Shown piece by piece: positions 54,843 to 64,000 of a stretch of DNA of 64,000 bases. The stretch is from Colocasia esculenta (lineage: Eukaryota; Streptophyta; Magnoliopsida; Alismatales; Araceae). Where the stretch lies: the NCBI GenBank assembly GCA_014218235.1, contig CM024759.1:11610712-11674711 (forward strand), in the 5' to 3' direction. The position numbers and the translations under genes are program-made. Each line of letters opens with the position of its first letter. Position 1 is the first letter of the stretch. The notes below the pieces were generated by a model, which saw nothing but the letters and a program-made list of their open reading frames with translations, had not been told where the DNA came from and ran no database searches.

Positions 54843-55554
54843 AACAGAATCAGAAGATAAATACACCCATTCCTAAAAATAAGTGACCCTTACTTTCTGA
54901 CTAATAACTTCAATATATTCTTCATATGATTGGGAAAACGTTCCATCCTTACAGTGGGAAAGTTGGATAGGCAGACCATGGAAATGCTGAGGACATGGTG
55001 AAGAGAAACAAGTGGACAACCACTCCTGGACAAAAGTGGGAACATTCAAATTCTCACTTCTCATACACTTCAACCAGTAAGTTCTCAGGCTTTTATTTAT
55101 TGATAAGGAAGCATCTCTTCTGTCTTCTATTTCTTAGTGGCTAAAATGCACATTAGATCTTAACTAGAAAACTGAGAAGGGGATCCGGCTGTATATGAGT
55201 ATCTACCAATGAATAGTCTAGTCTCAGTGGTGTTCCTTTTCTTCTTTTGTATGACATGCTAAAACCCTTTTGTTTTGACATTATTGTTTCTACAGGCATT
55301 TTATCCTTGGGGATGGTTCCATCTATACCGTTCGTGAAGAAATGCAACGGCTCGTTAGTCATTTTATCCTTGGGATGATGAGGTGAATGGCATTGCATGT
55401 CATGCATATAAACATATGTATGCTACATCTATTATATATATAGTATTTTACATGTAAATAGTCTATTGATAATTAATGAGTGAATCTAAAATTTGACATC
55501 GAATCATGTGGTTTTGGAGTAGGTGGCAACGCACTTTAGTGTCACTTGTGGCTT

Positions 55555-55646
<92 letters not shown>

Positions 55647-56160
55647 CACACGCTCTCTCTCTCTCTCTATATGTGTGTGCACACACGTGCATAAATATAT
55701 ATTTATACTTCCACCTGAAAGGAAAAAATATAAGCCCCAAACCTTGTTCTAACCTGGGCGGTGAGTTAAAAGTAGTCTAAATATCCAATTAGTTGCTGTT
55801 CAGCGTGGTTAGACCATTGTTGAAGTCTGTCCTCAATCCATGGAGTGCCCATTTGAAACATCCATGAGACTAATTGAATAGTTCATGCATCTCTGAACAG
55901 TCCACATTTGCCTGGTTATTTCCTCTTTGAGTTACACATGTTGCATCCATCAAGTGGAGAAACAATGGTTCTGTGGTCGTTTCCTCTTGAAATATTCCCT
56001 TTTTTTTATTTATAAGTAGTTTTTTTGGTCAAGTATGCTGTTGGAAGCATTATTGTGTGTATTTGCTTCATCAGGAAAATATCATCCTAATCTTAAGTGG
56101 GATTTCCTGTAATCAACAGTATTTGCATTTTATGCTTGCAGTTACCGTGTATAGCTTTTT
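54843..56160. other. Interior of the gene-carrying element, no gene assigned
   Basis: AT-rich DNA between the SEC63 and p24 fragments. It includes a CT-CA-CT microsatellite (55561-55668). The minus-strand frame 54873-55073 has a protein-like composition (aromatic and cysteine residues) but no domain I recognise. A short segment near 55298-55385 repeats TTTTATCCTTGGGGATG. Confidence 0.35.
55561..55668. repeat. Compound (TC)n(AC)n(CT)n microsatellite
   Basis: TC from 55561, AC from about 55609 to 55644, and CT from about 55653 to 55668. Confidence 0.95.
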
Positions 56161-56167
56161 CTTACAG

Positions 56168-56700
56168 GTAATGGAATTGGAGCTGAAGAAGTTGGAGGAT
56201 ACTGTTAAATCTATCCATGAGGAGATGTTTTACCTTCGGTCAAGGTACTTGGATTGAAAGACCTCACTTTATCATGTTGCTGTTTGTATGAGTGACTGCG
56301 TACTTGTGTAGTATATATAGTCTGGAAGGAGCAATTGTTTTTACCAACCTTAGACATAAAAAATTGAAACTAGAATGGGTCCCATCGTCCCTTCCCAGCT
56401 AAGGTATCCTGTTGCCGTTGCCCCATGTCTTGTTGCAAAGCATGTTGCTCTTCTATAACCGTGAGATGATTTCATGTGTTTGTCTGCTGTTTAATCGGTT
56501 ACATGTCACTTTGGCATGTCTTTAGATATCTCTATTGTCTGCCCTTGAACTTTTCAGGAAGAGATGCGAACAACCAATTCACGGATGGCCTGGTTGAGCT
56601 TCCTTTCGCTTGCTGTGTGCTTGTCGGTGGCAGGATTGCAGCTATGGCATTTGAAGACCTTCTTTGAAAGGAAAAAGCTTATGTACATGTTGAGTGAGGA
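56168..56700 (+). pseudogene. p24-delta (emp24/GOLD cargo receptor) C-terminal fragment
   Basis: Two exon-like blocks, 56168-56244 (membrane-proximal coiled coil ELELKKLEDTVKSIHEEM) and 56558-56690, both after good CAG acceptor sites. The second encodes the end of the coiled coil, the single transmembrane helix (AWLSFLSLAVCLSVAGLQLW) and the cytosolic tail with FF and KK signals (TFFERKKL). p24 proteins cycle between ER and Golgi, using FF for COPII and KK for COPI binding. The GOLD domain is absent and the frame reads on past the normal tail end. The exon junction phase does not clearly fit, so it is a fragment. Confidence 0.75.
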
Positions 56701-57014
56701 TAGCTTTCTCCTTATATCATGTTCTCCCAGGATTCTTTCACTTAAAATGCGTCACAGAACAGAATTCTTGATGACAAACTTCTCCTGTTAAATCCCTTTT
56801 TTTTTTCCGGATTGTCAGTGCACTGTTTCTGGTCACTTGGGTTGACGCAAATGTTGAGAGTTGGATGTATGGATGGGTATGTACCTTCCCATTTACCCAA
56901 CTTTGAGATTTGGATTTGGGAAGGTGGCGAATCCTCGTGAGGTTGTGAATTCAAAAAAATGTATGCGTTCTGTGCGGAGACATTTAATTTTGTTTTTGCA
57001 ATCTATAGTAATTG
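56701..57014. other. Non-coding 3' part of the captured p24 segment
   Basis: Looks like a 3' UTR of the p24 fragment (T-rich, with a poly-T run at about 56798-56807) leading into the subterminal repeats. No gene seen. Confidence 0.35.
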
Positions 57015-57376
57015 TCAGCGGCTGACCAAACCGCTGACATATCTCCTAGACTCCAGCCGTTGTCATGTCTACATATATCATCGGCTTTGGCAGCCGCTGA
57101 CATAAGAATATATGTCAGCGGTTTTATAGCTGCTAACAAATTTGTCCTATGTCACCGGTTTCACAATAGTCGTCGACATATTATAAGTTGACGGATCTTT
57201 TGTCCACGATGTTTTCAGCAACATAGCAGCCGTTGACACAACTTTTTGTCAACAACTTTTCATCATTTGTCAGTAACAGCTGCTGATATCTCAGGTTTTT
57301 CTTGTAGTGAGGGAAGAGTTAGCCCTGCAAGTCTTTAGCTCGGTAAGAGCAAGATCAACGTCACACTAGTCCCCCG

Positions 57377-57500
57377 CACTACAACAATAACATTCTATAG
57401 TTACGGCTAACAGTTATAGTTTTTATTTCCGTAAGAGTAAGTGTATGAGCACTTACGGTTTTTTTTATAATTTTTTTATATTATTAATTTTATAAGAACC
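57377..57500 (+). mobile_element. Possible CACTA left end
   Basis: CACTACAACAATAAC at 57377 is followed by TTACGG/CCGTAA motifs in both senses. It lies only 67 bases after the previous CACTA terminus. No partner end was found. Confidence 0.45.
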
Positions 57501-58675
57501 GTAACAAGTTATGATTCTTTCCCGAATAAAAGAGAAATATACACCTAATCCGTAACTAAAGGGTTAATGCCGCCAAATCCCAGCGTACTAATACCGGGAA
57601 GTTGGAAAGACCCTATAACTTGTGAAACAGTGAAAAATTCTCCACCTCGCCACTAAATTGGAAAGAGAATTTTTTTATCTCTAAAAATTTCTCCCTCCCT
57701 AAACAAACTCTCGACGTACAGAAGTTGAAAAGACCCCAAATTTTTTTCCTCTTAAAAAATTTTTCATCCCCCACTTCGTGCCTTTTCAAATATACCATGC
57801 GCAACTCCAAAACCGTTCCAAAATACCTCGTCGTCCACTGTCTTTTTCCAAATCTTGTTCTGGAAACCTAAACCCCCTTTTTCCATCATCTCTTGCAAAC
57901 CATCGATGGTGTCGGTGGGGAACAACAACAAATTTGCAAGCGACGATATGAGCAAGTGGTGACGAAGTGGCGTGCTTGCAAGTTTGACGGAGCGACATTG
58001 TTACAAGTTTGAGGGGGACGGAGCTCTCTCTTCACTAAGGTATGTTTTCAACTCCATTCTTAAGGATTCGTCCAAAATCGCCATAAAACCCATCCAAAAT
58101 CGCCATAAAACCCTCTTGTTACAGATTCGTAACAAAAATAGATTCGATCGTCCATTGAGAGATTGAGAGACAGAGAGATGAAGGGGGTGGTGGTTTCGAC
58201 TGCCAAGCGGGCTCTAGCGGAGAGGAGGCATGCTGGGGCTGCCCCCCGCGGGGGAGGCAAAATTTGGAGGAAGAGGAGGGGAAGAAGAAGAGATCCAACA
58301 TCTCTCCGGTGTGATGCTACCCTAGGGATGTGAGAGAGAGATGGCCGGGGCCGGACACCCCCCTTGGTATAAGCTGCGGCTGTGCAGACCCCTTTCCACT
58401 TCCTTTGCGAAGAGCATCCCAGACGACCCCGGGATCATCGGTCCGATGCAACCAGGCGAGGGGGAGGAAGAGGACAACGACGACAGAGTGGGGGAAGGGG
58501 GCGAAGAGACGGCGAGCTCTGCAGTTGTACAGAGGGGGGGGGGGGGGGAGGAGGGAGAGAACTAAAGGGAACGAGAGGGAGAGGCGTTGTGGAAAAGGAT
58601 TTTTTTTTAATAAATCACAAATCTTTTTAAATTCTATTTATCATGTTTCTCATGTTCTCATGGATGCGTATTGCT
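57501..58675. other. Mixed DNA downstream of the CACTA end
   Basis: AT-rich to about 58000, then GC-rich with a G run at 58536-58550. A 19-base direct repeat (CGCCATAAAACCC context) occurs at about 58079 and 58103. The frames 58330-58677 and 58341-58565 have no recognised domain. Confidence 0.35.
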
Positions 58676-58679
58676 AATC

Positions 58680-58985
58680 CAAATCCCGTCGAACGCTACG
58701 CGAGCGATAATAATGAGAGATGAATCGGCAATTTGCATAGTGCAGGCGTACCAGCCACCGAAGTGGCAATAAGTGTTCTGCCTCCGAGAGTCGGAGGACT
58801 TTAGGTCTATTGTGCGCACTGTTTGACTTTGTCAAACGATAGTAGAGATCGGGACGGGACCAAGATCTCGTCGTTGCCTAAACGCAACGACGTTAATTAC
58901 ATCTCTCTGAGAGAGAAAACTCTTGATTAATCGCCAGATTAGAGAGTCTCATGGCCTTAAAACGGAAACATCTGATAAAAGTGCA
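58680..58985 (+). repeat. Dispersed repeat, copy B
   Basis: Same orientation and order of blocks as 44860-45165. The two copies differ by many substitutions, so this is an old family. Confidence 0.75.
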
Positions 58986-59174
58986 AAGTGCGTGCTGAAG
59001 TGAAGCTGGAATAGCAGAAAGAGCAAAGTCTATTGAAAAGCATTTGATTCTTTGTAATTATTATCATCTTCACATACAATTTTGGAGGCTTTTATTCATT
59101 TATTCATTTGATATTTGTCAATTAATGCCAATTGTATTCTCTTTGTTTCATTTAAAACATGATACTTGTAGTTA

Positions 59175-59660
59175 TGCTGGTGAGTCGGCGGACTGTTGAG
59201 TCGGCTAGGCCACTGAGTCGGCAGACTGCTGAGTCGACAGGGTCCTGCTGAACTAGTGAGTCGGCAGACTGCTGAGTCGGCAGACTGCTAACTCAAATGA
59301 GTTGGCAGAACTTTGCTGCAATATGAGTCGGCAGGCTGCTGAGTCGGCCAGGTTGCTGAGTCGGCAGGGTCTTGCTGAACTGGTGAGTCAGCAGACTACT
59401 GAGTCGGCAGGGGTCCTGCTGAACTGGTGAGTCGGCAGGCTACTAACTCAAGTTAGTTGGCAGAACCTTGCTGCAACATGAGTCGGTAGGCTGCTGAGTC
59501 GGCCAGGCTGCTGAGTCGGCAGGGTCCTGCTGAACTGGTGAGTTGGCAGACTACTAAGTCGGCAGGCTACTAACTCAGGTTAGTTGGCAGAACCTTGCTG
59601 CAACGTGAGTCGACAGGCTGCTGAGTCGGCCAGGCTACTGCAGTGCTGCCGAATCACCTA
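59175..59660. repeat. GAGTCGGCAG minisatellite
   Basis: Units of GAGTCGGCAGNCTGCT are arranged in about three larger units of roughly 150 bases that include GGGTCCTGCTGAACTGGT and AACTCAAGTTAGTTGGCAGA. Confidence 0.9.
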
Positions 59661-60420
59661 GCCAACATGATTTTTGAAGTCTTTTAATCTTATAGAGTCC
59701 TTTGATCTCACAAGGATGCATGAGAAAATTCGGTAGCACCTCCCATTTACTCATAGCGAAAGTGGATGGCAAGATACTCGTCCACCATGATGGAGACGGC
59801 ACCAAAATGAGGTGTTAGCCGCACACGGCGTCACCCGAACAACACACAGTACCAATCCCCGAGGCTTGCCTACGAGAGAAATGATGAGTCCCGGGATCGA
59901 AAACAAGTAATCTCATAAATCGAGGCTTGCCGACTCATCATGTACGAGGCCTGCCGACTCACTGATTCAAATCTCTTCACTGATTCAATGAGTCAGGAGC
60001 CAGCTGAGTCCTTGCCGACTCACCATCCAGAAACACAAAATGGCTTAAACTTCACGGGGAAAATTCGGCAGCACCTCCCTCGGACTCATGAGATGTGGGG
60101 GAAGTCGCGGTATCCATCCACCATAATGAAGATGGTACCAAAACGGGGTATTGGCCGTGTACGGCGCTACCCAAACGGCACACGGTACCGGTTCCCGAGG
60201 CATGGCTACAAAGGAACCGAAGAGTACCGAGACCGAGACCAGTCCGGTGGACAATCTGACGATGTACGAGTCTAGGGACTCTGGCATAGATATCATATTA
60301 TCTAACCCGAGGCCTCATAGAGCCTCATTTCTATGTGAGTCGGCAGGAAAACTACTCTGCATGCATGAGTCGGCAGCAAGCAGTTCTACCTGCGTGAGTC
60401 AACAGCCCTCATTTGCAACG
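59661..60420. repeat. Two diverged copies of a 190-bp repeat
   Basis: The segments starting GAAAATTCGGTAGCACCTCCC (59722) and GAAAATTCGGCAGCACCTCCC (60058) share a long stretch including TCCACCATNATGNAGA and the CGGCGNNACCC...ACGGTACC region, with GAGTCGGCAG motifs between. The coding-like frame 59940-60275 is produced by one unit. Confidence 0.75.
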
Positions 60421-61105
60421 GAATGACATCCAAATCACGGCGGAACGGCGTGAAACTTTTATGGGAGAGACTGAGGTATATTTTGATCAATTTCATTCTT
60501 TTACACGGACGAAAGGCCGCACAGACCGCTCTCAAACTGCTGAAAACGCACTACCTAGGTAGTCGGCAGCCAGGCAGTGCTGAGTCGGCAACATTCATTT
60601 GCAAAGGGACGACACTCAAATCACGTCGGAACGGTGCAAAATTTTTATGGGAGGGAATGAGGCATGTCCCGGTCAATTTTAATCTTTTACATGAGCGAAA
60701 AGCTGTGCCGATCGGTTTCAAATCGCTGAAAACACATGTGCTGCCCAGGTGAGTCGGCAGCCAGGCAGTACTGTTTATTTACAACCGGGCGGCCACTCGA
60801 ATCATGCCAGAACGACACAAAATTTTTATGGGGAGGATTGAGGTATATTTTGATCGATTTCAACCTTTTTCATGGGCAAAACGTCGCACCAATCAATCCT
60901 AAAATGCTGAAACCTCACTGCCCAGGTGAGTCGACAGCACCCATCTGTAAAAGGATGACGTCCGACTCATGGCGGATCGGCTTAAAAATTTATGGGAGGA
61001 GACTGAGGTATGCCCCGATCATTCCCAGACCTTTAGGTAGCAAAATTCCGTGCCGCTCGATTTTAAAACACCGAAAACCCACTACCAGGTGAGTCGGCAG
61101 CACTT
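60421..61105. repeat. Four tandem copies of a 170-185 bp repeat
   Basis: Each copy has GAACGGNNNNAAATTTTTATGGGAG near its start, CATGGGCNAAA in the middle and CCCAGGTGAGTCGGCAGCA at its end (copies from about 60424, 60609, 60788 and 60957). The region is part of the same retrotransposon-like DNA as the minisatellite. Confidence 0.8.
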
Positions 61106-62340
61106 TGGGGACGCGATTCTCAAAATCCGAGAAAGACTTGAGCCTCCAGTCAGGATGACAGACTATTTAACATGTTAAGAGTCCATTTGTAGGCTTGAAC
61201 AGGGCATAGGTATCGTTTACCTAACCTTTCGTGTTCAATACCGCGAGAGATAGTGATTCGGCAAAGTTGGGACAACGAGAGATAAGCAGCTACGAGGGGA
61301 TGTTTAGTCTTTTAAGACTGAGATGATGAGAGGAGGAGGGAGCTATGTATAGCAGCAAACCCTCCCCTCATGCACCTCAAGAGAAAACAACACAAAAAGA
61401 AAAGGAGAGAAGAAGCATCACATACACAAGCAACACTTCGGTCTCATGTAACTATGAATGAACAGGGGAGGGGAACATTCAAACCACTTTTACCCACTCA
61501 CATACTCATCAAAACCGATACCACAAAAGAGAAGATGGAAGGGAAAGGTTCTCTTTACTGCTTGGGGAAAATTACATAAAAGAGGGGGGAAAAGATCGAA
61601 CAGAGAAACACAGAAATGGGGACTGCCGCAGCAGCCCCCCTCCCCCCTCCCTCCTTTGGCCCTTTTGTTTCTTTTGCTCACCCTCTTCTCCTTCTCCCCA
61701 CCACCAGCACAAGCAAGAGCAGGGAAGGAGGCCTCCTGCACCTCTTTGCACCAAGCTTCTCACGTGGGCAGCAGCAACAACTCTTTCTCTTGATCTTCTT
61801 CTTCACAAAACCAGCCAAGGCAGCCCCTCCCTCTTCTGCTAACCAGTAACCAAGGAAGAAGAAGAGAATGAGAGGAGCCCCCTCTAGCAGATCGCTCCCT
61901 GCTCTCCCCCTCTTCTACCTAACCAGCAAGAAACCCCCCCAAAAGAATGTTCTCTGCTTCTCCCTTCTCCAAGAATCCCCAGTCCTCTCTGTCTTTTCTT
62001 CTCTCCCGTAACCAGCCAAAAGGGTGAAGTGAGAGAGAAGAGAAACAGCCGCCCCTGCCATCCTACTCCTAGAGCAGCTTTTGTTTGGGTAGTGGGGGGT
62101 GTGGAGTTCTCTTAGGCTCACCCCCTTACATGGGGTAGATGGGCCATTGGATAATGGGCTCCTTTGGGCCTGTTTAAGAGGTCTTTTAGTGGACTGTTAG
62201 GAGGTCTTTTCTTTGGGGGAGCTGGGCCCTTGGGTGCAAGCCCATCGTATTTTTGGTGTCCACAAATGCCCCCCACCCAGGGGTGGTGCGAGCGAGGGAC
62301 GAGCGGAGCGACGCCCATGGGTGAACTCGTACAACGTCAA
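61106..62340 (+). other. LTR-like region of the GAGTCGGCAG element
   Basis: Contains possible TATA sequence (CTATGTATAG near 61343), C/T-rich leader DNA to about 62060, and GTGTCCACAAATGCCCCCCA at 62257. The latter resembles the stretch before the end of long gypsy (Tat/Athila-like) LTRs. This is a weak assignment; no primer site was identified. The frames here are composition effects. Confidence 0.35.
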
Positions 62341-62900
62341 CTGGATCTCATTTTCAATCTTATGTGAGTCAGCATCGACGTCATCGACTTGTTGTCATGC
62401 TGACGGTCTTTTGGCTTTGGTCTGTTGTTGTATTCGGGGTGAGATAGTTGACGTTGACGCGAGTCAGCAAATCTCTGGGCTCGATCACGTGCTCTGATTT
62501 GTCGAGTGAGTCGATAGACTCTCCAATTAGAGGCCTTTTGGGTGGGCGGACACCTTGAGTCGGTAGCCTTTCTTTTCAGTGGCCTGGCAATTTGGCATGA
62601 ATTGGTCAGTCTCTGAGCGCGGATCGACAGACTCTTAAGTCGACAGACTCCGTGAATCGGCAGGGCCCGTGAACTGACTGCTGCCCCTCGAGTTAGCAGA
62701 CCTCGTGAGTCGGTGGTGCCTTGAATCGGCACGCCCTGACCTGCGTGAGTTGGCGGGCTTCTGCAAGTTGGCGGCCACCCTGAGTCGGCAGCCGTGTGAG
62801 TTGGCAGGCTTCTACGAGTTGGCGGTCGCCCTGAGTCGGCAGCTGTGTGAGTTGGCGATCACGTGGGTCGGCAGCATCCTTTCCATTGAATTTCCTGACC
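62341..62900. repeat. Further GAGTCGGCAG-type repeats
   Basis: Short units such as GAGTTGGCAGGCTTCTACGA and CCCTGAGTCGGCAGC recur, especially at 62640-62870. The minus-strand Arg/Gln-rich frame comes from them. Confidence 0.7.
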
Positions 62901-62903
62901 AGT

Positions 62904-63256
62904 AAACTCCCCTGGAGCTGCAATATGCTGAGTATGGAGCGGTGCTAGAGCCTCTTCAGGTTAGCAAGGAGCGTCGTCGATCCGCCCTCGCCAAGCATGA
63001 CATGGATTCACAAAAATTGCAGGCGAACATTGCTAGACTGAAAGTTGAATTGGGCACAGTGGAGGATGAGCTAGCTGAGCTAGAACTTTCCCGAGGACAG
63101 GAATAGGAGGCTCTTCTATTGGATGAAGGCATGGCCGCTTCAGCGGAGGAGAAGATAAGAGAAATCCAATCCGAGAAGAGCCGCTTGAAGGAGATGGCCT
63201 CCTCCCCCCACTTGGGCATTCTACCTTTAGAGGAGCTATTTAGGGATTTGCAGTAG
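62904..63256 (+). pseudogene. Coiled-coil fragment of a retrotransposon-type ORF
   Basis: Reading from about 62904 gives a charged helix (KERRRSALAKHD..., LQANIARLKVEL, EDELAELEL), one in-frame TAG near 63104 and then the same frame to TAG 63254 (EEKIREIQSEKSRLKEM). It has the look of the C-terminal coiled coil of gag-like or plant-transposon proteins. The N-terminus is absent. No family can be fixed. Confidence 0.5.
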
Positions 63257-63438
63257 GCTTGCTTAATTGTCTTTTCTTTCCTTTACTTGTGTACTTCTGA
63301 TGCCATGCCTCAATGATATGTAGCACTATTTCTGTTAATGAAAAACATTCCATTCTGTTTATCGGTGTTCTCTTCGTGCATTTGTATGCACACATTATTT
63401 ATGCTAATATAGGTATATATATATATATATATATATAT
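63257..63438. other. Spacer with AT microsatellite
   Basis: AT-rich; (AT)n at 63415-63438, directly before the hAT end. Confidence 0.6.
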
Positions 63439-64000
63439 TAGGGGTGTCAATGGGTCGGGCCTGGTCTGGCCCAGCCCAGCCCGGTCTTCAGATGGATCGG
63501 CCCAGGCCCGAGGCAAAGCCCTATTTTCAGGAAAAGGGCCCAGCCCGGGGTCAGTTTTTAAGGCCCAGCCCAGGCCCGGTTTGGCCCGGCCTGGGGCGAG
63601 CGGCTTGCGAGGTGGGGGCACGGGCGAGGCGGGGGCGCGGCGGGGAGGCCGAGGCGGGGGCGGGCCGAGGCGGGGGAGCGGGGAGGCCGAGGCGGGGGCG
63701 AGGTCGGGGCGCGACAGGGAGGCCGAGGCGGGGGCGCGGCGGGGAGGCCGAGGTGGGGGCACGAGGAGCGAGGCAGGGTGGGGGGAGCGATGGGCGCGGG
63801 AGCGGGCCGACGGGGCCGGGCCAGGGAAAGCCCGGAATCAGCCTAGATTTTCTCCGGGCCGGGTCGAGCTGAAATTTAAATTTTAATAAAAAAACTAGGC
63901 CCAGGCCCGTGTTATACTGGGCTGGGTTTCCGGGCCTCCGGGCTGGCCCGGCCCAGTTTTCATTATCAAATTGAGCGCCCTTTCGGGTTTTCACTCAACC
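63439..64000 (+). mobile_element. hAT-type element, left end (runs out of the window)
   Basis: TAGGGGTGTCAATGGGTCGG at 63439 is a typical terminal sequence of plant non-autonomous hAT elements, inserted at an AT run. It is followed by GGCCC/GGGCC-rich DNA and a minisatellite GCGGGGAGGCCGAGGCGGGG (63600-63780). The right end is not in the window. Frames on both strands are composition effects. Confidence 0.6.

Larger units (their letters stand above)
52235..57309 (+). mobile_element. CACTA-like element carrying gene fragments (SEC63 and p24-delta)
   Basis: Both sides hold the same subterminal motif, GTCAGCGGC/GCCGCTGACATAT, in direct and inverted copies (52255-52370 and 57015-57300). The right side ends in GTTTTTCTTGTAGTG at 57309, a CACTA terminus. 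Between them lie a GC-rich leader, SEC63 exons with introns, and two exons of a p24-delta gene, all on the plus strand. No transposase is present. The left terminus was not found, so the left limit is approximate. The content fits a 'Pack-CACTA' gene-capture element. Confidence 0.6.

Noticed and set aside
55506..55780. ORFs made of SLSLSL and HTHTHT
   Set aside because: Direct translation of the TC/AC microsatellite.
53236..56700. One functional fused gene from SEC63 to p24-delta
   Set aside because: Missing exon, early stop at 53399, loss of the Sec63 domain after 54797 and a broken p24 reading frame argue against a working product.
63310..63994. Pro/Arg-rich and Gly/Arg-rich ORFs
   Set aside because: GC-rich interior and minisatellite of a hAT-type element; composition effect.

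Overview
The window is plant nuclear DNA, most likely from a flowering plant with a large, repeat-rich genome. The evidence is the set of element families (Sirevirus-type Ty1/copia, chromovirus-type Ty3/gypsy, CACTA, Mutator-like and hAT elements), the GT-AG introns, and recognisable plant genes (a type I MADS-box gene, SEC63/ERdj2 and p24-delta). The two MADS copies are GC-rich and intronless, which leans towards a monocot, but nothing here fixes the species. I see no tRNA, rRNA or organelle genes. The only intact host-type reading frames with convincing homology are the two MADS-box copies; almost everything else is mobile DNA in different states of decay.

Layout. 1-2819: 3' end of an old Sirevirus-like element (broken env-like gene, then its LTR). 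2820-14979: a complete, decayed Sirevirus-like copia element with two LTRs of about 1.37 kb and a 5-bp target duplication (AGTCA), inserted into the older LTR. 15002-15609: G-rich DNA and a CACTA terminus that cuts the 5' LTR of a Tekay-like gypsy element (15610-24038). 24300-24700: a LINE tail. 24700-27055: AT-rich DNA with a hairpin MITE. 27056-29150: a broken CACTA transposase gene, followed by MADS copy 1 (29611-30162) and CACTA-like subterminal DNA to about 31663. 31718-34120: a reverse-strand gypsy LTR. 34121-34560: CACTA end. 35193-38235: a perfect solo gypsy LTR with GTTTT on both sides. 38986: another CACTA end. 41517-44199: a Mutator-like or foldback element with inverted repeats of about 1 kb and a hAT MITE inside. 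46679-48260: a relative of that element, followed by a GRF zinc-finger fragment. 48927-51077: the second copy of the CACTA-transposase plus MADS module. 52235-57309: a CACTA-like element that carries exons of SEC63 and of a p24-delta cargo receptor. 57377-59000: further CACTA and dispersed repeat DNA. 59160-63260: repeat DNA built on a GAGTCGGCAG motif, ending in a coiled-coil fragment. 63439-64000: the start of a hAT element.

The most interesting points are these. A type I MADS gene sits behind CACTA transposase remnants and is present twice, 20.8 kb apart. A chimeric CACTA-like element has picked up pieces of two secretory-pathway genes. The Sirevirus LTRs contain arrays of the palindrome GTGTCGACAC, whose GTCGAC core recurs in other elements in the window. 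Family names rest on motifs read by eye. No database search, alignment score or divergence time was computed.
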